Shown here piece after piece: positions 1 through 8,840 of a stretch of DNA of 64,000 nucleotides (positions are counted from its first letter, which is position 1; each line of letters begins with the position of its first letter). The translations under genes were made by a program, and so were the position numbers. The notes under the pieces were generated by a model. That model was not told where the DNA came from. It saw nothing but the letters and a program-made list of their open reading frames with translations, and made no database searches. Source of the stretch: an uncultured Opitutales bacterium (GTDB lineage Bacteria > Verrucomicrobiota > Verrucomicrobiia > Opitutales > Intestinicryptomonadaceae); assembly GCA_900548275.1 (NCBI GenBank), contig URJY01000003.1, positions 1 through 64,000 of the forward strand, given 5' to 3'.

Positions 1-840
1 TAACGAAAGTGGAGATTTTGCAGAGGTACAAAGATTGTCCACTTCGTGAAGCAGTCGCTTCACTACGTCGGTTGATTTCGACTTAGTAAAATGAAGACAG
101 TCTCCTATATTTTTGTATTTGAAAAATAAGCCCGTATTTATGTGGTTGTCTCTGTTTTCGAGTGTCTGTACACAATCGGCGGCAAGTGTTTTTATTGCCA
201 CCGAGGAGTGTTCGCAAAAGTAGAGATTTCGTAGATGTGCAAAGATTGTCCACTTCATGAAGCTGACTCTTCACTACGTCGGTTAATTTCGACTTAGCGT
301 TGCTACTATAATTTTTGTTTGTTTTCTCAAGTGGGGTGGTCGACGCAAAAAATGATGTTGTTGCTATTGTCTTGGAGGAGTATTCGCAAAAGTAGAGATT
401 TCGTAGATGTACAAAGATTGTCCACTTCGTGAAGCTGACGCTCTACTACGTCGGTTAATTTCGACTCAAAATTACTGCGTAATTTTAGTAAGATTATTAT
501 TCGTTTTTGTACGCAGGATAGGCTACGCAATAAATGCGTTTGTGGCTGTTGTTGTCGCCGTCGAGGTCTGCTAACGGAAAATCAAAGGTTTCGTAATGGC
601 AAAAAGGTTATTCACTCCGTGAAGCAGTTGCTTCACTACGTCGGTTGATTTCGACTTAGGATTGTTTCTCGATTTTAGTATTATTTTTGCTTATTTTAAC
701 GGGCTTTGTGTATGTTGCAAAAATGAGGTTATCGTTGCTTACGCCGAGAAGTGTTAACGAAAGTGGAGATTTTGCAGAGGTACAAAGATTGTCCACTTCG
801 TGAAGCAGTTGCTTCACTGCGTCGGTTAGTCTTTTACTCA
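1..840. repeat. Five dispersed copies of an ~85-bp repeat
   Basis: Five related copies lie at about 1-87, 209-297, 381-467, 570-659 and 753-840. The best-conserved part reads AAAGATTGTCCACTTCGTGA, then GAAGC, a short loop, GCTTCAC and ACGTCGGTTGATTTCGACTT. Copies 1, 4 and 5 contain a hairpin with a 7-bp stem (GTGAAGC/GCTTCAC); the stem is degenerate in copies 2 and 3. Spacing of the conserved ACTACG box is 211, 172, 190 and 181 bp. Spacers also share a weaker GAGGAGTGTTCGC-like box just before each copy. Copy 1 begins at base 1, so the array probably continues to the left. No convincing gene is present; the short open frames here are translations of the repeat. Confidence 0.85.
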
Positions 841-1072
841 AAATTGCTCTGTGGCTTTTTCATATTTTTTGTTTTTGGGGTCGGTTTGATGGGGGCGTAT
901 TTCGTCGGTGTGATTTCTCTCGTGTTTTATTTATTTCGCAGGATGTGTGGTTGTTGTGGGGTGGGGGGTGTTTGTGTCGGTCGTGATATGTGGGACGTGC
1001 GGTGGGTGGTATTGTTATAGTTTGCGGCGCGGGGCAAATGTAAAAAATGTATTTATTTATGTGTTATCGGTC
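841..1072. other. Gene-free G/T-rich spacer
   Basis: The plus strand is strongly enriched in G and T, with runs such as GGGGTGGGGGGTG near 960. I see no supported gene, RNA or repeat here beyond the end of the repeat array. Confidence 0.5.
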
Positions 1073-1099
1073 AAAAAAAGGCGCGGTTATAGCCGCGCC
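1073..1099 (-). terminator. Terminator of the GH10 gene
   Basis: Read on the minus strand, a GGCGCGG/CCGCGCC stem is followed by seven T residues, about 90 bp after the GH10 stop codon. The hairpin and its flank resemble a second element at 31805-31852, so it is also a member of a dispersed palindromic family. Confidence 0.8.
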
Positions 1100-1187
1100 G
1101 TTGTATCGTAATCGTGATGAAATTTCCGACGATTATGTATTGCTGTTTGCCGTCGGGAATTTCGTTTTATTGTCGAGTCTGTCTCCG

Positions 1188-2597
1188 CTATTTTACGAAG
1201 ACGGGTCTTGTTCTCGTCCCCTTTGAGAGTCGGACGAGTTCCGTTTTTGTCTGTCCGTCAACTGTGTAGGTTATGCGGTATGTTCCGTAGAAGCCTCTGA
1301 AGTGGAATTGGGTGTCTTCTTTGTCGAACGAGACGTTTGTGCGCCACTCTTTATTGATGAGTTTATCAAGCACCAGAAATGCCTTTTTCGGCGAGAAGTC
1401 GCGGTTTACGACGCCGCCTTTCCATTTGTCTTCGCCGCCCGCCGCCGTGCCGTCGACGAAGTTCCACCATGTGATTGCTTCGACCGAGCGGTGGCTGAAC
1501 CACAGTCTGTAGAGGTTTTCGAGCATATATGCCTGATTTTCCTCGCCGAATTCGCCCATCGAGGGAATCGTGATTTCGGTGATGTGTATCGGGCGGTTTT
1601 GTTTTGCGAAGAAGTCGAGCGCGGACAGGAAGTGTTCGGGCGTTTCCGCATTGCCCGCGAGGATGTTTTCCCAGCGGCGTTCCGAGAACACGTGGTATTG
1701 CAGTCCGATGGCGTCGAGTTTTGCGCCTTTTGCCATCAGGTAGTTGTTGGTTTGGAAGAATCTGCCCGTGTAGTCGTCCTTGTTTGCCTGAGTCCACGCG
1801 GCGTCGGTTTCGTTGTTGATAAGGACGGCGTCGGCGGGGAAGAGGCGTTCGGCTTCCTTGAAGGCTTCGAAGATGTAGTCGTCGTACTGCATTGCGTCTT
1901 CGTTGCGGTACGAGCCAGATTCGTTCACTACGTCCCAAATCTTGATGTCGTCGGCGTAGCGTTTTGCGATTTCGCGCATATTTCTAAGCTGTGCGGTACG
2001 GTAGAACTGGCTGTCGCGCGGAGCGTTCGCCCAGTCGGGCTGTCCCCATTTTTTGTTGACGTTCCAGACGAGGCAGTGTCCCTTCATCTCGAGGTTGTAC
2101 TTTTTGCAGAACTCGACCGAGGTGTCGCCCGCGGGGCGGCGGTAGATGTATTTGCTGTTTTTGTCGAAACGCCACTGGTTTTCGGCAGGCTCGATGTCGG
2201 GCCAGTAGAACGAGAGCGTGGCGAAGTTGAAGACCTTGGCGAATGTTTCGCCGTACTTGTCGCACTCGGCTTGGTTTTTCGAGCCGTCGGCGTTTCTGAA
2301 GCCGTCGATGAGGAATGCGTTGCAGCCGAAGAGGAAGTCGTGGCGGACGAGTTCGACCTTGACGTTCGAGACCTTCTTGTCGGTGTACGACCACGGGCCA
2401 GAGGCGGTTCTGAACTTCAGGATGAAGTCGCTCATACGGTTGGCTTTTATGCCTGCGTCGATTTGTTCCTGCAGGGCGGGGTCGCTCCACATTGCTTTGA
2501 GTTTGTCCGAGACTTTCGCGGTCTGAACGTCGGCGAACGAAGCCGCTGCCGAGAAAAACGCGAGTGCCGAGATGAGTATTGCTTTTGCTTTTGTCAT
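1188..2597 (-). CDS. Secreted GH10 endo-1,4-beta-xylanase
   Basis: This 469-aa protein is a glycoside hydrolase family 10 enzyme, expected to cleave internal beta-1,4 bonds of xylan outside the cytoplasm. Residues 1-22 form a signal peptide (basic start, hydrophobic core, AASFA cleavage region). The TIM barrel follows, with the GHCLVWN strand at 173-179, the acid/base glutamate in WDVVNES (E226) and the nucleophile in HITEITIP (E341). A short beta-rich C-terminal extension follows residue ~400. The start is the ATG at 2597. It is a single-gene unit with its own terminator at 1073-1099. A LacI-type operator-like palindrome lies 74-86 bp upstream. Family assignment is secure; the exact substrate is inferred. 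Confidence 0.93.
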   Translation of the reverse strand: MTKAKAILISALAFFSAAASFADVQTAKVSDKLKAMWSDPALQEQIDAGIKANRMSDFILKFRTASGPWSYTDKKVSNVKVELVRHDFLFGCNAFLIDGFRNADGSKNQAECDKYGETFAKVFNFATLSFYWPDIEPAENQWRFDKNSKYIYRRPAGDTSVEFCKKYNLEMKGHCLVWNVNKKWGQPDWANAPRDSQFYRTAQLRNMREIAKRYADDIKIWDVVNESGSYRNEDAMQYDDYIFEAFKEAERLFPADAVLINNETDAAWTQANKDDYTGRFFQTNNYLMAKGAKLDAIGLQYHVFSERRWENILAGNAETPEHFLSALDFFAKQNRPIHITEITIPSMGEFGEENQAYMLENLYRLWFSHRSVEAITWWNFVDGTAAGGEDKWKGGVVNRDFSPKKAFLVLDKLINKEWRTNVSFDKEDTQFHFRGFYGTYRITYTVDGQTKTELVRLSKGTRTRPVFVK

Positions 2598-2670
2598 ATA
2601 TAGTTTCCTGTTTTGACGGTGAAACTAAGGTTCGCCGCGGGTATTTCAAGACAAAATGCGTCCGCATTTG

Positions 2671-2683
2671 GTTAACCGTTTAC
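2671..2683. promoter_or_regulatory. LacI-type operator-like site upstream of GH10
   Basis: The sequence GTTAACCGTTTAC (minus strand GTAAACGGTTAAC) is an imperfect palindrome centred on CG. It matches 10 of 12 positions of the perfect palindrome upstream of the GH92 gene at 34359-34370. CG-centred AAACGTTT-like palindromes are typical LacI/GalR-family operators. Function is inferred. Confidence 0.4.
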
Positions 2684-2778
2684 TTCGACTGCGGGCTTGA
2701 GTTTGATTGGGGACAAAAAAATCGGGCGGCGGATTTTGTCCCGCGCGCCCGTTTTCGGCGGCAACCGAAATTTTGCCG

Positions 2779-3279
2779 CTATTTTTCGACGTGTCCCTTT
2801 GCGGCCTCTTTCGAGTGGCTGAGGGCTTGGAGCGAAAGGTAGCTGTCGCCGAATTTCCGCATATTGTCGAGTTCGGTGTCGAAGATGTCGAGGTGCTCCT
2901 CCTCGGCGGATATGAGCGTTTCGAAAAGCGTTTTCGTGGCGTTGTCGGCGAGCGCGCCGGCTTCGTTCGCCCATTTGTTGTAGTCTGCAATACTCGATTC
3001 CTCGAGCCCGCAGGAGTGCTTCAACATTCCCTCAACGTCCCTTATTCGCTCGACAACGCCCGACGGCGCAAGATCCACATCGCCCTTGAGAAACAGGATT
3101 CTTTCGGCGAGTTTGTCGATGTGCTTCATTTCCACAATCGAAATGCGCATAAAAATGTCGGCAAGCGGCATAAAGCCCATATCGGCGCAATGGAAGTGAA
3201 AATAGAGGTACTGCTCGGTCGACAGCAATTCCTCGGCAACGGCTCTGTTGAGCAATTCAATACTTTTATCTCTGTTCAT
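2779..3279 (-). CDS. bfr: Bacterioferritin
   Basis: This 166-aa ferritin-like protein oxidises and stores iron in a 24-mer shell. All expected diiron ligands can be placed: E17, E50 and H53 in VEMKH, E94, and E127/H130 in EEEH. M51 matches the haem-binding methionine of bacterioferritins (M52 in E. coli), so a haem-binding Bfr is favoured over a plain ferritin. The ATG at 3279 is chosen over an upstream in-frame start because GAAAGGATTAT directly precedes it and the family begins with a short basic segment. It is divergent from leuD. A GCGGCAA/TTGCCGC hairpin sits at its stop codon and a GGGACAAAA/TTTTGTCCC hairpin lies further downstream. Confidence 0.9.
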   Translation of the reverse strand: MNRDKSIELLNRAVAEELLSTEQYLYFHFHCADMGFMPLADIFMRISIVEMKHIDKLAERILFLKGDVDLAPSGVVERIRDVEGMLKHSCGLEESSIADYNKWANEAGALADNATKTLFETLISAEEEHLDIFDTELDNMRKFGDSYLSLQALSHSKEAAKGHVEK

Positions 3280-3390
3280 ATAATCCTTTCTTGATTCGGT
3301 ATCGCCCAAATCCATCCGAGGTTAAGTGGGCGCTCACTGTAAAAAATGGTTGAGCAAGTCGAAAAAATGTTTCTAATTGGGAGGATTATT

Positions 3391-3990
3391 ATGGCACTCG
3401 AAAAAATCAACGACGTAAAAGGAAAAGCCGTTTTCATCGCAGGAAACGACATCGACACCGACAGAATCATCCCCGCCCGCTTTATGGTATGCGTTACCTT
3501 CGAGGGCTTGGGCAAATACGCTTTCTACGACGAACGCAAGAACGCCGACGGCACCGACAAAAAACATCCGCTGACAGACCCGCGCAAGCAGAACGCAAAA
3601 ATTCTGCTCTCGGGCGCGAACTTCGGCTGCGGTTCGTCGCGCGAGCACGCTCCGCAGTCGCTGTGGCACTACGGGTTCAGGGCGATTGTCGCCGAGAGCT
3701 TCGCCGAAATCTTCTTCGGCAACTCCACCACGCTCGGCATTCCCTGCGTCTGCGCTTCGCACGACGACATCGCCAAAATCGGCGAAATCATCGAGAACGA
3801 CCCCGAAGCTGCGGTCGATGTGAACCTCGACAATATGACGGTTTCGTGCAAGGACTTCTCCTGCAAGTGCTCGATGCCCGACACCGCCCGCGCCGCCCTC
3901 GTTTCGGGCACTTGGGATCCGATTGCCGAACTGCTCGACGCCGAGCCTGCAATCAGGGAAAAGGCTGCATCGCTCCCTTATTTCAAGTAG
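3391..3990 (+). CDS. leuD: 3-isopropylmalate dehydratase small subunit
   Basis: LeuD is the small subunit of isopropylmalate isomerase in leucine biosynthesis and pairs with the Fe-S large subunit LeuC. The 199-aa product shows the family signature DIDTDRIIPARF near residue 20, the swivel-domain segment FGCGSSREHAP and a FGNSTTLGIP segment. The ATG at 3391 is chosen because GGGAGG lies just upstream; an extended frame begins at 3346 but has no such site. No leuC is adjacent, so LeuC must be encoded elsewhere. The stop codon is 1 bp before the exbB start, suggesting co-transcription with an unrelated envelope system. Confidence 0.93.
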   Translation: MALEKINDVKGKAVFIAGNDIDTDRIIPARFMVCVTFEGLGKYAFYDERKNADGTDKKHPLTDPRKQNAKILLSGANFGCGSSREHAPQSLWHYGFRAIVAESFAEIFFGNSTTLGIPCVCASHDDIAKIGEIIENDPEAAVDVNLDNMTVSCKDFSCKCSMPDTARAALVSGTWDPIAELLDAEPAIREKAASLPYFK

Positions 3991-3991
3991 T

Positions 3992-4564
3992 ATGAAATTC
4001 ATTCTGGAAGGTGCGGGCATTTTCATCTACCCGCTCGGGCTTTGCTCGTTCATCGCTCTGTTCATCATAATAGAGCGCATGATTTCTTTGCGCGACTCGA
4101 AAGTCGTTCCGCGCGAAGTTGCGAACTCGCTCGTGTCGGGGCTTCTGCCGCAGATGTCCGACAACCTTTCGTCGTCTGTCGGGCGCATACTTTACTTCTT
4201 CAAGACCGCAAAGCCCGACCCAGAGGCGTTGAAGGCGTTCGCCCAACTCGAAATGACGCGGCTCGAACGCGGTATGTTCTGGCTCGACGTTGTGGTTTCG
4301 GCCGCTCCGCTTCTGGGGCTGCTCGGCACGGTTGCGGGCTTGGTGACCGTATTTTCGGTCGAGTCCGACTCACTCCCCACGCCCGAGACAATCTCGCGCG
4401 GCGTCGGTCTTGCGCTTTCCACGACAATTCTCGGACTTTCGATTGCCATTCCCGCGATTGTCGGCAATTCGTACCTCAACAGAAGAATCGACAAACTCTG
4501 CGCGCGCCTTAACGTGTGCGTCGAGAGCCTGATAGACATTCAGGCGAAATCGGCATCGAAGTAG
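3992..4564 (+). CDS. exbB: MotA/TolQ/ExbB family proton channel
   Basis: This 190-aa inner-membrane protein resembles ExbB/TolQ, the channel subunit that uses proton motive force to energise outer-membrane processes. Three hydrophobic segments are visible, at about residues 9-29, 105-130 and 145-170. The second region carries the conserved AAPLLGLLGTVAGLV stretch. It starts 2 nt after the leuD stop and is followed 3 nt later by exbD, the usual ExbB-ExbD pairing. No TonB or outer-membrane receptor lies nearby, so the energised partner is unknown. Confidence 0.88.
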   Translation: MKFILEGAGIFIYPLGLCSFIALFIIIERMISLRDSKVVPREVANSLVSGLLPQMSDNLSSSVGRILYFFKTAKPDPEALKAFAQLEMTRLERGMFWLDVVVSAAPLLGLLGTVAGLVTVFSVESDSLPTPETISRGVGLALSTTILGLSIAIPAIVGNSYLNRRIDKLCARLNVCVESLIDIQAKSASK

Positions 4565-4567
4565 CAG

Positions 4568-4972
4568 GTGAATATCAGAGCCCAACGCAGACGCCGAAAG
4601 GCGGAGGTGAACGTCGTGCCGATGGTCGACGTTCTTACGGCGTTGATATTTTTCTTTCTGCTTACGATGCAGTTCAAGAACATCAATTCGGTAGACATCA
4701 CGCCGCCGAAGATGGACAGCGCGGGCAAGGAATCGACCCAGAAGCCCGACACCATTTCGGTGGACAAGTCGGGCAAATACTATTTCAACGCCAAGGAGGT
4801 TTCGCTCGGCGATTTGAAGGCGGAGATAAAATCGATGGACAATCCCGCCGACGCCGCGTTGATACTGCTGTCCGACCGCGACACGCCGCTTCACTTCGTA
4901 ACCGCCGTGATAGACATAGTGCGCTTGGGCGGAATAAAAAAGCTGAGCCTGCAAACGGCTTCGGAGAATTGA
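4568..4972 (+). CDS. exbD: ExbD/TolR family biopolymer transport protein
   Basis: This 134-aa protein has the ExbD/TolR layout: a short basic cytoplasmic N-terminus, one membrane helix (about residues 18-36) and a periplasmic domain. The motif VNVVPMVDVLTALIFFFLL contains the conserved aspartate of the helix (D21) thought to carry protons. It begins with GTG 3 nt after exbB and would work with ExbB. The gene ends 14 bp from the convergent acetyltransferase gene. Confidence 0.88.
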   Translation: MNIRAQRRRRKAEVNVVPMVDVLTALIFFFLLTMQFKNINSVDITPPKMDSAGKESTQKPDTISVDKSGKYYFNAKEVSLGDLKAEIKSMDNPADAALILLSDRDTPLHFVTAVIDIVRLGGIKKLSLQTASEN

Positions 4973-4986
4973 CGCCGCGCGCGCCG

Positions 4987-5472
4987 CTACAGGCGCAGTT
5001 CGAGGTCTATTACGTCGAGTTCCCCGCCGAATTTTATTCCCACTTTTTCGAAGTGCGACACCTTTTTGAAGCCGAGCTTTTCGTGCAGTTTTATGCTGGC
5101 TTGGTTGCCGTCCGTTATGCAGGCTATCAATGCGCGGTAGCCGCGCTTTCGGCATTCGTCGACAAGCTTTTCGGTCAGTTTGCGCCCGATTCCCGCGCCG
5201 CGCGATTTTCTCGCAACGTATACCGAAGTTTCGAGCGTTAGAGCGTAGGCTGCGCGCTCTTTCCAGTTGTGCGCGTAGGCGTAGGCGACCACTTCGCCGC
5301 CGTCCGTCTCGAACACGAAATACGGAAATTTTGCCGAAATTTCGCCGATGCGCTTTTGCATTTGCGGAACGGAGAGCGGTTCGGTTTCGAATGTCTCGAC
5401 GCCGTTTAAAATGTAGTCGTTGTAGATTGCGGCAATCGCCTGCGCGTCGCCCGACTTTACGTCTCTAATCAT
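4987..5472 (-). CDS. GNAT N-acetyltransferase, phosphinothricin acetyltransferase-like
   Basis: This 161-aa protein begins with MIRDVKSGDAQAIAAIYNDY and contains the V-Y-V-A and R-G-x-G-I-G-x-K acetyl-CoA loop (SRGAGIGRKL) of GNAT enzymes. The pattern VETFETEPLSVPQM is typical of the PAT/Bar/MddA branch, which acetylates small amine or amino-acid-like substrates. The ATG at 5472 is preferred over an upstream TTG at 5508 because the alignable domain starts there and GGCGGA precedes it. It lies downstream of the purC terminator, so it is probably transcribed separately. The real substrate is unknown. Confidence 0.85.
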   Translation of the reverse strand: MIRDVKSGDAQAIAAIYNDYILNGVETFETEPLSVPQMQKRIGEISAKFPYFVFETDGGEVVAYAYAHNWKERAAYALTLETSVYVARKSRGAGIGRKLTEKLVDECRKRGYRALIACITDGNQASIKLHEKLGFKKVSHFEKVGIKFGGELDVIDLELRL

Positions 5473-5510
5473 ATCCGCCGATTCAATTTTTTTCGCGGCG
5501 GCTTTCAAAC

Positions 5511-5540
5511 AAAAAAGACCGCGGATTTGTTTCCGCAGTC
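5511..5540 (-). terminator. Terminator of purC
   Basis: On the minus strand GACTGCGGA pairs with TCCGCGGTC around a 6-nt loop and is followed by six T residues. It lies 25 bp after the purC stop codon. Confidence 0.8.
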
Positions 5541-5565
5541 TTTGTCGAAATATTTTTCGGGCGTT

Positions 5566-6465
5566 TTACTTTCCCGACATCAGCTTTTCCAACGCCGTCG
5601 AGTAGCACTTGATTGTGTTTGCCACGACTTCCGGCGGAAGCGCGGGCGCGGGCGGCTGCTTGTTCCAACCGATGCTTTCGAGGTAGTCGCGCACATACTG
5701 CTTGTCGTACGACGACTGCGAGCGTCCGATTTCGTATTTGTCGGCGGGCCAATAGCGCGACGAGTCGGGCGTAAGCACTTCGTCGATGAGGTACACCTTG
5801 CCGCTTTCGTCCGTGCCGAATTCGAATTTCGTGTCGGCGAGGATTATTCCGCACTGCGCAGCCTTCTTTTCACCCATATTGTAGAGGTCGAGGCTCGCCT
5901 TTTTGATTTTGCCGAAGATTTCCGAGCCGAGCAGTTTTTCGCATTCGGCGTTTGTTATGGGCATATCGTGCCCTTCCGCCGCCTTTGTCGTGGGGGTGAA
6001 GAGCGGTTCGGGCAGTTTCTGGCTTTCCTTCAGACCTGCGGGAAGTTCGAATTCGAAGAGTTTGCCCGTTTCCTTGTATTCCTTCCAGCCGCTGCCCGCG
6101 AGGTATCCGCGCGCGATTGCTTCGATGGGCATTGGCTTGAGCTTCTTTACAATCATCGACCTTTCGAGCAGTTCGGGGCGGTCTTTGAGAAGTTCGGCGA
6201 GCCGCTGCGAATGGTTGTCGACCAAGTGCGTGGGCATAAATTTTGCCGCCTGTTCGAACCACCAGAGGCTGATTTGCGTCAGCAGGATACCCTTGCCCGG
6301 AACGCCGTTGGGCATAATGGAGTCGAACGCGGAAATGCGGTCGGTGGCGACAATCAAGAGTTCGTCTCCGAGGTCGAAATTTTCCCTCACTTTGCCTTTT
6401 GCGATTTTCTTGAAAGGCAGGTTGTCAACCGACATAAGGGGTTCTTTGGGCAGATTGAATTTCAT
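5566..6465 (-). CDS. purC: SAICAR synthetase
   Basis: PurC joins aspartate to CAIR in purine biosynthesis using ATP. The 299-aa product has the signatures KGKVRENFDLGD near residue 20, VATDRISAFDS, the motif PIEAIARGYLAGSG, and LIDEVLTPDSSRYW near residue 220. Length fits the longer SAICAR synthetase subgroup. The ATG at 6465 is chosen because the family begins just before this point; the open frame runs further upstream to 6618 without similarity. An internal Met at 6435 is an alternative start. The gene is divergent from the receptor gene at 6605. An inverted repeat AATCAA-N6-TTGATT in the intergenic region could be an operator. Confidence 0.92.
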   Translation of the reverse strand: MKFNLPKEPLMSVDNLPFKKIAKGKVRENFDLGDELLIVATDRISAFDSIMPNGVPGKGILLTQISLWWFEQAAKFMPTHLVDNHSQRLAELLKDRPELLERSMIVKKLKPMPIEAIARGYLAGSGWKEYKETGKLFEFELPAGLKESQKLPEPLFTPTTKAAEGHDMPITNAECEKLLGSEIFGKIKKASLDLYNMGEKKAAQCGIILADTKFEFGTDESGKVYLIDEVLTPDSSRYWPADKYEIGRSQSSYDKQYVRDYLESIGWNKQPPAPALPPEVVANTIKCYSTALEKLMSGK

Positions 6466-6604
6466 ACGCGTACTATCGAACAACCCCGCGGATAAATCAA
6501 GTTTATTTGATTGCGCGCAGGCATTGTATTTGTCTTGCAAGGCGGGGGCGGGTTCGTAGTCTGTTCTTATCGACGCGCCCAAGCGCGTTGCGCGCAGTTG
6601 CATT

Positions 6605-8839
6605 ATGAAGATACGCACGAAAATTTTACTCTATGTCATATTGCCGATTTTTCTCGCCGATTTGACAATCACCTTTTTCAACCTTTATTCGAACTACGAC
6701 AGCCTGAAAAAGCTGACCGAATCGAAGTTCGTATCCGACACCGAGCTTATCGCCTCGCGCATTTCGGCGGGCAACGTGCGCGGCGTTTCGGTCTCGAAGG
6801 CTGCGGCGGAGAGCGCGTCGGTTCTCTTCGGCAAACGCGCCGAGAGCGTCAACCTCATCAAGGATTTGCTTGCGGAATTTCCTATGTACATCGGCGCGAG
6901 CGTCGGCTACGAGGTCAACGCCGACCTCGCCGACTTCCAGACCGAGCAGGGGCTGAAAAACCTGCGCGACGGCAAGCCCGTCAACGAAAACGGCGGGGTC
7001 GACGCCTACGATTTCGCCGCCAACAAAACCGCCGTCAGTATGGACGAGTGGATTGCCCGTTCCGAGGGCGGCAGGTTTATCGCCTACTGGAACCGCTCCA
7101 AGGGCGACCTTACCCTCGAGCCGCTTATGAATATGGACACCGCGATGTATTCGGCGGGGCTTCGCAAGAAAATGGAGTCGGGCGACAAGGATTCGTTTAT
7201 GGTGACCGAGCCGTATCTGTATTCGAACAACGTGATGATGGTAGAGTATTCGTCGCCGATTTTCTTCGACGGAAAGTTTTCGGGGCAGGTTGCTTTCGAC
7301 CGCGACTTGTCTTCGATTTCGTCGATGCTTTCGTCGATGAAGTCGTACAGGGGCGAGGACATATTCCTTATCAGCGCGCAGGGCAGAATAATATCGGCAA
7401 CCAAGAACGAAAACCTCCGCACGCTGTCAATCGACGACCTGCTTACCGACGAATCGGGCAACTTCACCCTCGCACTCATCCGCGACGAAAACGGACAGCT
7501 TGTGCGCGACGAAACCAACTCGGCGAAAATCGATCCGTCGAAATATATGACGACATACCGCGATATGCTAAAGTCGGCGTTCGAGACTTCCAAAAATTCG
7601 ATTCTCATCGACAACGTCGAAAAGGGCGTTTCGCGCTACCGCGACCCGCACACGCGCAGGACGTTCTGCGTGTCGCAGTCGCTAATCCGCCCCGGTAATT
7701 GGGTCGTGGTGCACGTCGTGCCCGAGGACGAGCTGCTCGAGCCGATTTACGCTTCGATTCTGCGCGAAATATGCGGGGCTTCCGCGTTCCTGCTCGTAAT
7801 GCTCTGCTCGCTTCTGCTCTCGCGCGGAATGCTCTCGCGCGTGGCGCGCGCAACCGCCGTGGCGGAGGAGATTTCGCGCGGGAACTTCCGCGTCGACGCA
7901 CCCGCGGGCGAGGCGTCGTCCGACGAAACGGGACGGCTTTTGCGCTCGATGAACAGGATGGCGTCGAAGCTCCGCGCGCTCGTTCTGCAGATAAGATTTG
8001 CGGGTATGAACATTGCCGATTCAACCGCCGACATCGAGAAATCGTCCGAAAGCTACGAGGACTGCGTGCGCGATTTCCGCGACGGCGCGGGCGCGATTTT
8101 CTCGGCGGTAAGACAGGCGAACGAGACTTCGGGCGGGCTCTGTCAGACCGCCGATTCGCTCGCCGAAAACGCCGCCGACGGGGCGCAGCTGGCGGGCGAG
8201 GGCAGGCGCAGAATTTCGGAAATGGAATCTACAATCGGCGGGTTCTCGCGCAGCACTTCGGCGGTCTCGCGCAGACTCGCGATTATCAGCGAGCGTACGG
8301 CGAACATCAATACGGTCGTAACCGCCATTTCGAAAGTCGCCGAGGAGACGAATCTGCTTTCGCTAAACGCGTCAATCGAGGCGGAAAAGGCGGGCTCGTA
8401 CGGCGTCGGCTTTGCGGTTGTCGCGCGCGAAATCGGCAGGCTCGCCGAACAGACTGCGACGGCGGCGGACGACATCGAAAACATCGTAAGGGATATGCAG
8501 AATGCGGTGGAGTCGGGCGTGTCGGAAATGGACAGGTTCGCCGAGGAAATCAGGACGGGCGGCGCGGACATCGGCAGGCTCATTTCCGATATGGACTCGC
8601 TCGCCGCAAGAATGCAGTCGATAGCCCCCCAGATTGAACGCCTGTCTCTTGGCATGCAGACGCAGCGCGCCGACCTCGAAAAGGCGGGCGATTCGACGGC
8701 GGCTCTCGAGGACGTTCTGAAGCGCGCAAACTCGCTGATGCGCGACGTTTCGGGCGCGAGAACGCAACTGCGCGAATCGGTCGAAAAACTTTCGGGCGAG
8801 CTTTCCGCGTTCGACCCCGAATCGAAAGGAAACTCTTGA
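6605..8839 (+). CDS. WspA-like methyl-accepting chemotaxis receptor
   Basis: This 744-aa receptor has a membrane helix at about residues 7-27, a large periplasmic sensor region (probably double Cache) to about 375, a second membrane helix near 384-402, a HAMP segment and a long cytoplasmic coiled-coil. The signalling tip reads EETNLLSLNASIEAEKAG, then YGVGFAVVAREI. This IEAEKAG variant and the following MDRFAEEIR segment are those of WspA surface-sensing receptors rather than ordinary chemotaxis receptors (IEAARAG). It is the first gene of a four-gene operon with two CheW proteins and a CheA hybrid. The signal sensed is unknown. Confidence 0.88.
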   Translation: MKIRTKILLYVILPIFLADLTITFFNLYSNYDSLKKLTESKFVSDTELIASRISAGNVRGVSVSKAAAESASVLFGKRAESVNLIKDLLAEFPMYIGASVGYEVNADLADFQTEQGLKNLRDGKPVNENGGVDAYDFAANKTAVSMDEWIARSEGGRFIAYWNRSKGDLTLEPLMNMDTAMYSAGLRKKMESGDKDSFMVTEPYLYSNNVMMVEYSSPIFFDGKFSGQVAFDRDLSSISSMLSSMKSYRGEDIFLISAQGRIISATKNENLRTLSIDDLLTDESGNFTLALIRDENGQLVRDETNSAKIDPSKYMTTYRDMLKSAFETSKNSILIDNVEKGVSRYRDPHTRRTFCVSQSLIRPGNWVVVHVVPEDELLEPIYASILREICGASAFLLVMLCSLLLSRGMLSRVARATAVAEEISRGNFRVDAPAGEASSDETGRLLRSMNRMASKLRALVLQIRFAGMNIADSTADIEKSSESYEDCVRDFRDGAGAIFSAVRQANETSGGLCQTADSLAENAADGAQLAGEGRRRISEMESTIGGFSRSTSAVSRRLAIISERTANINTVVTAISKVAEETNLLSLNASIEAEKAGSYGVGFAVVAREIGRLAEQTATAADDIENIVRDMQNAVESGVSEMDRFAEEIRTGGADIGRLISDMDSLAARMQSIAPQIERLSLGMQTQRADLEKAGDSTAALEDVLKRANSLMRDVSGARTQLRESVEKLSGELSAFDPESKGNS

Positions 8840-8840
8840 T

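Noticed and set aside
1..840. Regularly spaced repeats resembling a CRISPR array
   Set aside because: Repeats are ~85 bp, diverged, and separated by unequal spacers of ~90-125 bp that themselves share sequence; there are no cas genes.
83..1020. Short open frames inside the repeat array sharing an HEVDNLCTS-like sequence
   Set aside because: They are translations of the DNA repeat; none has a ribosome-binding site and the frames break between copies.
1302..2603. Long plus-strand open frame antisense to the GH10 gene
   Set aside because: It is a GC-rich shadow of the xylanase frame with no family similarity or start signal.
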